Source of the DNA: Chloroflexota bacterium
GTDB lineage: Bacteria > Chloroflexota > Limnocylindria > Limnocylindrales > CSP1-4
Assembly: GCA_013695505.1 (NCBI GenBank)
Contig: JACDAH010000171.1
Coordinates: 1-10,381, forward strand
Reading direction: 5' to 3'
DNA length: 10,381 nucleotides
Part shown: piece by piece, positions 6,291 to 10,381 of the stretch
How positions within the stretch are numbered: the stretch's first letter is position 1
Layout of the letters: every line of letters begins with the position of its first letter
The notes under the pieces: model-generated
What the model saw: only the letters and a program-made list of their open reading frames with translations
Told to the model about the DNA's origin: nothing
Database searches by the model: none
Translations under genes and position numbers: made by a program

Positions 6291-6962
6291 ATGGACGGCG
6301 CGACCCTCCTCCTCGATCTGGCGCTCATCGTCGGTGCCTACCTGTGCGGCTCGATCCCAATGGGAGTCGTGGTCGCGCGGCTGACCGGCGGCGTCGACCC
6401 ACGCACGGTCGGCTCGGGGCGGACGGGCGGGACGAACGCGCTGCGGGCGCTGGGCCGGCGCCGCGCTGCCGTCGTTGTCTCGGGCGACCTCCTCAAGGGC
6501 ATTGTCCCGGTTCTGGTGGCCCGTCTGGTGGCCGGTCAGGCCGTCGTCGAGGTCCTGTGCGGGCTGGCCGCGGTCGCCGGGGCGATCTGGTCGGTCTTCG
6601 TCGGGTTCCGGAGCGGGCGCGGCGTCGGGACGGGCGTCGGGACGATGCTCGTCATTCAGCCCGTGGCCGTCCTGCTCGCGACGCCGGTGTTCGTGCTGGT
6701 GATCCTGATCACCCGGTACGTGTCGCTGGGCTCGCTGTTGGGGTCGGCGGCGCTATTCCCTGCGATGCTCTTGATCTGGGCAGTCGCCTCCGGCGCCGTC
6801 GCGCCCCAATACCTCATGTACGCCGTGATCGGGCCGGCCCTGATCTGGGTCGCCCATGCCGACAACATCGATCGGCTGATCCACGGCACCGAGCGGAAGT
6901 TCGACCTGGGGATGCTGGCGGGGCGAGGCGGGTCGTCCGGCGGTGGCGCCGCCGACGGTTGA
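6291..6962 (+). CDS. plsY: Acyl-phosphate:glycerol-3-phosphate acyltransferase PlsY
   Basis: An integral membrane enzyme that moves an acyl chain from acyl phosphate to sn-glycerol-3-phosphate, the first acylation of phospholipid synthesis. It is 223 residues with about six hydrophobic segments. The signature loops are CGSIPMGVVVARLTGGVDPR, then VGSGRTGGTNALR (40-52, family form GSGNxGATN), SGDLLKG (64-70), GFRSGRGVGTGVG (105-117, usual form GGKGVAT) and the C-terminal HADNIDRLIHGTERK. The loop before FRSGRG reads GAIWSVF where most relatives have a His in a GHxxPVF pattern, and the GGKG lysine is Arg. Such changes may be lineage-typical. The ATG at 6291 is chosen because the first membrane helix and GSIP follow at the usual distance; the frame upstream is not family-like. 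It is divergent from lpdA and convergent with the LtrA gene. Confidence 0.93.
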   Translation: MDGATLLLDLALIVGAYLCGSIPMGVVVARLTGGVDPRTVGSGRTGGTNALRALGRRRAAVVVSGDLLKGIVPVLVARLVAGQAVVEVLCGLAAVAGAIWSVFVGFRSGRGVGTGVGTMLVIQPVAVLLATPVFVLVILITRYVSLGSLLGSAALFPAMLLIWAVASGAVAPQYLMYAVIGPALIWVAHADNIDRLIHGTERKFDLGMLAGRGGSSGGGAADG

Positions 6963-7012
6963 CCGCGGAGTCAGCGGACCGGCGACTGCGAGCTCGGCTC
7001 CGGGCCGACCGG

Positions 7013-7243
7013 TTGCGGATCGCGGGGGGACATCGACCCCTCTATCACGTCACCTGGACGGCGGTTTCCGAGGGTTGCGACGTCACGATCCGGGAGCTTC
7101 CCGTCATCCACCTCTTCGTGCCCGATCAATCCGGCGTCATCGACGGGGCACGCGGCCTGATCGCGGCGAAGTTGAGGGTCGACGCCACCACCTTCGAGGT
7201 GGCGACGGAGCAGCCCGGGCACCACACGGGGCGCGGGGCGTAG
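7013..7243 (+). other. Coding-like frame without a good start, possible gene remnant
   Basis: The gap between plsY and the LtrA gene (6963-7278, 316 bases) holds no recognised gene. One plus-strand frame from TTG at 7013 to TAG at 7241-7243 has G/C at roughly 87% of third positions, like real genes here. It encodes VTIRELPVIHLFVPDQSG, then GLIAAKLRVDATTFEVATE and a His/Gly-rich end. The LRVDATTFEVATEQPGHH part faintly recalls the last strand of cation diffusion facilitators (FGIxHxTIQxE). It has no ATG or GTG start and no ribosome-binding site. A truncated gene end or chance frame are both possible. No clear terminator hairpin was found for either flanking gene. Confidence 0.28.
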
Positions 7244-7278
7244 CCGATCGCCGTTCGTCGACGTCCCGGATCGCTGGG

Positions 7279-8439
7279 CTAGTCCTGGCCCTGGAGTCGA
7301 CTGGCGAGATCGATCGAGCCGTCGCGGGCATCGAGCGCGGCGATCAGGACCGGGATCAACGCGAGGGCGGCCAGCTGCGCGCCGCCCGACGCGGCGACGC
7401 CGAGGCTGGAGGTCGCGGCGGCCGCGAGGACCGCGAGAAGCCGCCGTCCGTTCCAGCCGACCCCCATCGCCCGGCGGAAGGCGCACTCACCGGCGAGATA
7501 GAGCGCGACGCCACCGCCGAGGATCAGGGCGTCGTCGACCCCGCTCCGGTCGGGCAGGTGGGCGATCGCGCCGTGGATCCCGGCCGCGGTTGCGACGATT
7601 CCCAGGAGCATCGGAATGAACGCGAAGAAGTAGCCGTTGATCGCCAGGCCGAACCGGGCCAGCGGGTCGGCCCCCGACATCGCGCGTCCGGCGATCTCCT
7701 CATCACCACCGAAATACGTCCACCACAGGCCGGCCGCGAGGGCCAACCCCAGGAGCGCGCCAATGAGCGTCCCGCCGTCGAGCGGGCGATCACCGGCCCC
7801 GACGCCGACCGCGATCACCGACTCGCCCAGCGCGATCAACAGCAACAGCCCGTGGCGCTCGACGAAATGGGCCGGCCGCAGCTCGAACGCGCCCGTCGAG
7901 CCCGCGATCCTGGGCGCGACGAACTGGACCGCGATGGCCAACGCCCATAGGCCGTAGGCCGCGGGCCTCGGGAGTGTCCCGGCGACGAGCACCGAGAGCG
8001 CCGCCAGGACGTTGAGCGGCGCGAGCCTGAGGAAGACGCCGGATCGGTAGGTCCGCGAGTAGAGACTGGCGTGGACGACCACCACAATCAGGTATCCGAC
8101 GCCGAAGTAGACGCCGTCACCGTCGAAGATTCGCGGCAGAGCCAGGGCGCAGATGAAGAACGCGCCCATCCCGAGGATCAACAACAGGCGGCGAATTGGC
8201 CGATCCGGCGGAACGGCGTTCGTCAGCCAGGCGTAGCCGCCGTACATCCAGAACACGACGACGAACACGAGGACGACCTGGGCCACGGTTTCAGTTGACA
8301 GGCCGTGCTCGAGCAGGGCCGTCAGCTGGGTGATCGTGAACACGAAGACGAGGTCGAAGAAGAGCTCGAGCGTCGAGACGCGTGGCTCGTCGCCAAGCCC
8401 GTCGCCGAGGGTTGGGTCAAGCGGACGTTCAGTGGCCAT
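7279..8439 (-). CDS. LtrA family (low temperature requirement A-like) membrane protein
   Basis: A 386-residue protein made almost wholly of hydrophobic segments, about ten or more by eye, so an inner-membrane protein. It has the LtrA-family hallmarks: STLELFFDLVFVFTITQL (22-39) opening the first helix, then HFVERHGLLLLIALGESV (191-208) with the invariant HFxERxG and ALGES pattern, and GLWWTYFGGDEE after it. The family is named from a Listeria mutant that failed to grow in the cold; its biochemical activity is not established. The ATG at 8439-8437 leaves a short cytoplasmic lead. TATCGT eight bases before the ATG could be a -10 of a leaderless message, with no Shine-Dalgarno seen. It is downstream of the zinc-ribbon gene on the same strand, but hairpins lie between them, and it is convergent with plsY. 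Confidence 0.88.
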   Translation of the reverse strand: MATERPLDPTLGDGLGDEPRVSTLELFFDLVFVFTITQLTALLEHGLSTETVAQVVLVFVVVFWMYGGYAWLTNAVPPDRPIRRLLLILGMGAFFICALALPRIFDGDGVYFGVGYLIVVVVHASLYSRTYRSGVFLRLAPLNVLAALSVLVAGTLPRPAAYGLWALAIAVQFVAPRIAGSTGAFELRPAHFVERHGLLLLIALGESVIAVGVGAGDRPLDGGTLIGALLGLALAAGLWWTYFGGDEEIAGRAMSGADPLARFGLAINGYFFAFIPMLLGIVATAAGIHGAIAHLPDRSGVDDALILGGGVALYLAGECAFRRAMGVGWNGRRLLAVLAAAATSSLGVAASGGAQLAALALIPVLIAALDARDGSIDLASRLQGQD

Positions 8440-8535
8440 TGCGCGGCACGATAGCGCGACAGCCGGACCGCGTTCACGACCCGCGCCCGTGGCCGTTTCG
8501 CCAAACCCGGCACGCCGGTCCGCGGAATCGAACGA

Positions 8536-8558
8536 CCCGGGTCGGCTGACGACCCGGG
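8536..8558 (-). terminator. Strong GC hairpin, second of a pair
   Basis: CCCGGGTCG (8536-8544), loop GCTGA in plus sense, and CGACCCGGG (8550-8558) form a perfect nine-base-pair stem with a five-base loop. It lies about 60 bases after the zinc-ribbon stop and about 100 before the LtrA start. On the minus strand it is followed by TCGTTCGATTCC, only slightly T-rich. It may be a backup terminator or an element of the LtrA leader. Confidence 0.5.
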
Positions 8559-8579
8559 CCGGGAACCCGCGGAGGTTCG

Positions 8580-8602
8580 GCGGACCTGTCGATCAGGTCC
8601 GC
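8580..8602 (-). terminator. Hairpin terminator of the zinc-ribbon gene, first of a pair
   Basis: GCGGACCTG (8580-8588), five-base loop and CAGGTCCGC (8594-8602) form a perfect nine-base-pair stem. It starts 14 bases after the TAA of the zinc-ribbon gene, the normal place for a terminator, but no T-tract follows, as is common in high-GC genomes. Confidence 0.6.
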
Positions 8603-8616
8603 GCCGAGAGGACTAG

Positions 8617-9054
8617 TTAATAGGAGCTGCCACCGCGCTGACTGCGGAAGCAGTCCGAGCAGTAGACAGGCTTGCCACTGGTGGGGCGGAACGGGACCTG
8701 GGCGTCCTTGCCGCAGGACGAGCACGTTGCGGTGAACATCTCGCGGGGACCGCGATCGCGACCATAGCCGCCACCACCGCCGCCGGAGCTGTAGCCACCG
8801 CCGCCGCCGCCGCCACCGCCGCCGCTGCTGTAGCCACCACCGGCCGAGTAGCCACCACCGGCGCCGTAGCTGCCGTAGCTGCTCCCGGTCCCACCGCCGC
8901 CACTCGCATTGCGGGCAGCCTTGCGGCTGGCGCGACACGACGGGCAACGACGGGGCTCGGTGAACCCGCGCTGTGCGTAGAAGTCCTGCTCACTTGCGGT
9001 GAACACGAACTCCTGGCCGCAATCGGCACAGGTCAGATTTTTGTCGTTGTACAC
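8617..9054 (-). CDS. Double zinc-ribbon protein with Gly/Tyr/Ser-rich linker
   Basis: A 145-residue protein in three parts. Residues 1-50 are a zinc ribbon of the small 'probable zinc-binding' type, with Cys9, Cys12, Cys37 and Cys40 (LTCADCGQEF, PRRCPSCRASRKAARN). Residues 52-98 are low complexity, almost only Gly, Tyr and Ser. Residues 106-136 are a second four-Cys ribbon, Cys111, Cys114, Cys132, Cys135 (CSSCGKDAQVPFRP, KPVYCSDCF). Such proteins are widespread in Chloroflexota and related phyla; the C-terminal CxxC/VPF/VYCxxCF ribbon is a recognised family, but the role is unknown. Nucleic-acid binding is plausible from the ribbons, the Arg/Lys near the linker (GRDRGPRE) and the glycine-rich linker. 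The start is GTG at 9054-9052, with AGGAG ten bases upstream. The leader can fold over this site. Confidence 0.85.
   Translation of the reverse strand: MYNDKNLTCADCGQEFVFTASEQDFYAQRGFTEPRRCPSCRASRKAARNASGGGGTGSSYGSYGAGGGYSAGGGYSSGGGGGGGGGGYSSGGGGGGYGRDRGPREMFTATCSSCGKDAQVPFRPTSGKPVYCSDCFRSQRGGSSY
8761..8901 (-). repeat. Low-complexity Gly/Tyr/Ser coding stretch
   Basis: The linker of the zinc-ribbon protein (residues 52-98) is built from irregular repeats of YSSGGG, YSAGGG and GSYG units, including one run of ten glycines, encoded by CCG/CCA-rich (plus sense) repetitive DNA. It is prone to length change by slippage, in steps that keep the frame if whole codons are lost. Confidence 0.85.
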
Positions 9055-9063
9055 GAAACGAAA

Positions 9064-9120
9064 ACTCCTCTCGGTAGCCGTGCGATCCCTCCGGGTTCTC
9101 GCGTCAGCCGTGAGAGGAGT
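9064..9120 (-). promoter_or_regulatory. 5' leader hairpin that can cover the Shine-Dalgarno site
   Basis: On the minus strand the leader of the zinc-ribbon gene contains ACTCCTCTC (9120-9112) and, 39 bases later, GAGAGGAGT (9072-9064). They are perfectly complementary over nine bases, and the second contains the AGGAG ribosome-binding site (9069-9065). Pairing would hide that site. Inside the loop GCGA and TCGC can form a short inner stem. This is a plausible translational switch (temperature, protein or ligand), but the trigger is unknown, and part of the complementarity could be chance. Confidence 0.5.
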
Positions 9121-9183
9121 CCGAGTCGTCGTCGAGCTACGTATGAACTTGCCGTGAGCGCTGCCACGGCCTTACCGCGCGGG

Positions 9184-9213
9184 AGTCTAGACGACTATCG
9201 ACGGACTTGTACA
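9184..9213 (-). promoter_or_regulatory. Candidate promoter of the zinc-ribbon gene
   Basis: On the minus strand TGTACA (9213-9208), an 18-base spacer and TAGACT (9189-9184) match the -35 and -10 consensus at four of six positions each. Transcription would start near 9177, giving a leader of about 120 bases that includes the hairpin at 9120-9064. Supported by sequence match and position only. Confidence 0.35.
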
Positions 9214-9277
9214 GAGGTATTTTCGTCGATCGGCATCGATTCCGCCAATCCGCCGCCTCTGGCGCCCGTTCCGGGGC

Positions 9278-10381
9278 TCAATCCTCGGCCGCCCAGCCCC
9301 GCGTTCGGGCGACAGCCCGGGCCCACGCGCGGCGCCCCGCCGCCCGGTCCGTGCCGGAGGCGGTCGGCTCGAATCGGCGCTCGACGCGGCGCAGGCTCGC
9401 GATCTCGGCAGTGTCACGCCAGAACCCGATCGCCAGGCCCGCCAGTGCGGCGGCCCCGAACGCGGTCGTCTCGCGGACGGCCGGTCGTTCGAGGGAGCGG
9501 CCGAGCTGGTCCGCGACGAGACCGCAAACGAGGTCGCCCGCTCCCCCGCCGTCGACCCGCAGACCACGGAGCGGCGAGCCGAGATCGGCGTCCATCGCCT
9601 CGACGACGTCGCGGACCTGGGACGCGATCGCGTCGAGGGTGGCGCGAGCGACCTGGGCGGCGCCGCTCCCGCGGGTGAGACCGAAGATCGCGCCGCGCGC
9701 GTCGGGATCCCAGTACGGCGCTCCGAGCCCGACGAACGCCGGCACCACCACCACCCCGCCGCTGTCCGGCACCGATGCCGCCAGCCGTTCGATCTCGGCC
9801 GAGTCACGGAACAGGCCAAGCCCATCACGGAGCCACTGGACCGCGGCACCGGTCACGAAGACCGAGCCTTCGAGGGCGTACACGATCGGCGCATCGGGGC
9901 CCAGCCGCCAGGCGACGGTCGTCAGCAGCCCGTGGTTCGAGGCGACCGGGGTCTGGCCGGTGTTGGCGAGCAGGAATGCGCCGGTGCCGAGCGTGACCTT
10001 GGCCTCGCCGGGGCTGAAGCATGCCTGGCCGAATGTGGCCGCCTGCTGGTCGCCGGCCGCGCCTGCGATCGGGATCGGGCGCCCGAAGATCGACGGATCG
10101 GTCTCGGCGTAGACCTCCGAAGAGCTCCGGACCTCCGGCATCAGCCCCGCCGGGACCTCCATCAGGCGGACGAGATCGTCGTCCCAGGCGCCGCGCTGGA
10201 TGTCGAGCAGGAGCGTCCGCGACGCGTTCGCGATGTCGGTGACATGGGTGCGTCCACCGGTCAGCCGCCAGATCAGGAAGGACTCGACCGTCCCGGCAGC
10301 GAGCTCGCCAGCCTTCGCCCGGCTGCGCAGCGGCGGGTCCTCGACCAGAATCTGACGGATCTTCGGGCCGCTGAAGTAGGC
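9278..10381 (-). CDS. glpK: Glycerol kinase (N-terminus missing)
   Basis: A cytoplasmic FGGY-family kinase that phosphorylates glycerol to sn-glycerol-3-phosphate with ATP. The last 367 residues are present, about three quarters of the usual 500, and the start lies beyond the right edge. The visible part begins [11 protein letters not shown] and continues with [17 protein letters not shown] and [10 protein letters not shown]. Then follow [32 protein letters not shown] and the glycerol-kinase-specific [20 protein letters not shown]. In the ATP site the text reads [19 protein letters not shown] where most relatives have DGGAxxNxxLMQFQAD, and AKVTLGTG replaces AKNTYGTG; these look like lineage variation. 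The TGA is at 9280-9278. The zinc-ribbon gene follows 223 bases later with its own likely promoter. The product could feed PlsY, but the two genes are not co-transcribed. Confidence 0.93.
   Translation of the reverse strand, partial: AYFSGPKIRQILVEDPPLRSRAKAGELAAGTVESFLIWRLTGGRTHVTDIANASRTLLLDIQRGAWDDDLVRLMEVPAGLMPEVRSSSEVYAETDPSIFGRPIPIAGAAGDQQAATFGQACFSPGEAKVTLGTGAFLLANTGQTPVASNHGLLTTVAWRLGPDAPIVYALEGSVFVTGAAVQWLRDGLGLFRDSAEIERLAASVPDSGGVVVVPAFVGLGAPYWDPDARGAIFGLTRGSGAAQVARATLDAIASQVRDVVEAMDADLGSPLRGLRVDGGGAGDLVCGLVADQLGRSLERPAVRETTAFGAAALAGLAIGFWRDTAEIASLRRVERRFEPTASGTDRAAGRRAWARAVARTRGWAAED

Noticed and set aside
8761..8901. Repetitive DNA that might look like a CRISPR or minisatellite array
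   Set aside because: It has no regular repeat-spacer structure and is in frame within the zinc-ribbon gene, coding Gly/Tyr/Ser.
9200..9277. Intrinsic terminator after glpK
   Set aside because: Only a five-base TCGAT/ATCGA stem with a short A-run was found; too weak to call.
1..10381. Defence, toxin-antitoxin, prophage or biosynthetic system
   Set aside because: No nuclease, transposase, integrase, toxin or assembly-line motif was seen; nearly all the genes are housekeeping or widespread families.

Overview
This is a very GC-rich window (by eye about 70% G+C, with codon third positions almost all G or C) from a free-living bacterium. The gene set and several protein variants (a PlsY with a GSGRTGGTN loop, a Gly-rich double zinc-ribbon protein, a BCKDH-type dehydrogenase operon) look most like a Chloroflexota lineage such as Limnocylindria/Ellin6529-type soil or freshwater genomes. 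A high-GC actinobacterium cannot be excluded. The taxonomic call is inference from protein flavour only.

Layout, left to right. Positions 1-402 (minus) hold the N-terminal lipoyl domain of an E2 acyltransferase, running off the left edge. 517-1350 (plus) is a PhzF-family isomerase-like protein, divergent from E2. From 6088 down to about 1537 the minus strand carries a tightly packed operon in transcription order: dihydrolipoamide dehydrogenase (E3), branched-chain-type 2-oxoacid dehydrogenase E1 alpha, E1 beta, two small tandem paralogous proteins of apparent DUF1801/YdhG-like type, and a possible 54-residue ORF. Every junction overlaps by 1 to 4 bases. 6291-6962 (plus) is plsY (acyl-phosphate glycerol-3-phosphate acyltransferase), divergent from the E3 gene. 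7279-8439 (minus) is an LtrA-family membrane protein, convergent with plsY. 8617-9054 (minus) encodes a two-zinc-ribbon protein with a Gly/Tyr/Ser linker. 9278 to the right edge (minus) is glycerol kinase, lacking its N-terminus.

How the genes fit together: E1 alpha, E1 beta, E2 and E3 together form a 2-oxoacid dehydrogenase complex, most likely for branched-chain 2-oxoacids, giving acyl-CoA and NADH. PlsY and GlpK both touch sn-glycerol-3-phosphate: GlpK makes it and PlsY acylates it for phospholipid synthesis. They are not in one operon.

Most genes are ordinary housekeeping genes. The points worth a second look are: (i) a 39-bp inverted copy of the lipoyl-domain tail at the extreme left edge, which suggests an inverted duplication or a mis-joined contig end; (ii) a 9-bp element perfectly complementary to the Shine-Dalgarno region of the zinc-ribbon gene, 39 nt upstream of it; (iii) two strong, equal-sized hairpins just after that gene; (iv) the tandem small paralogs and the 54-residue ORF coupled to the dehydrogenase operon. 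I found no CRISPR array, rRNA, tRNA, insertion sequence or recognisable defence system.
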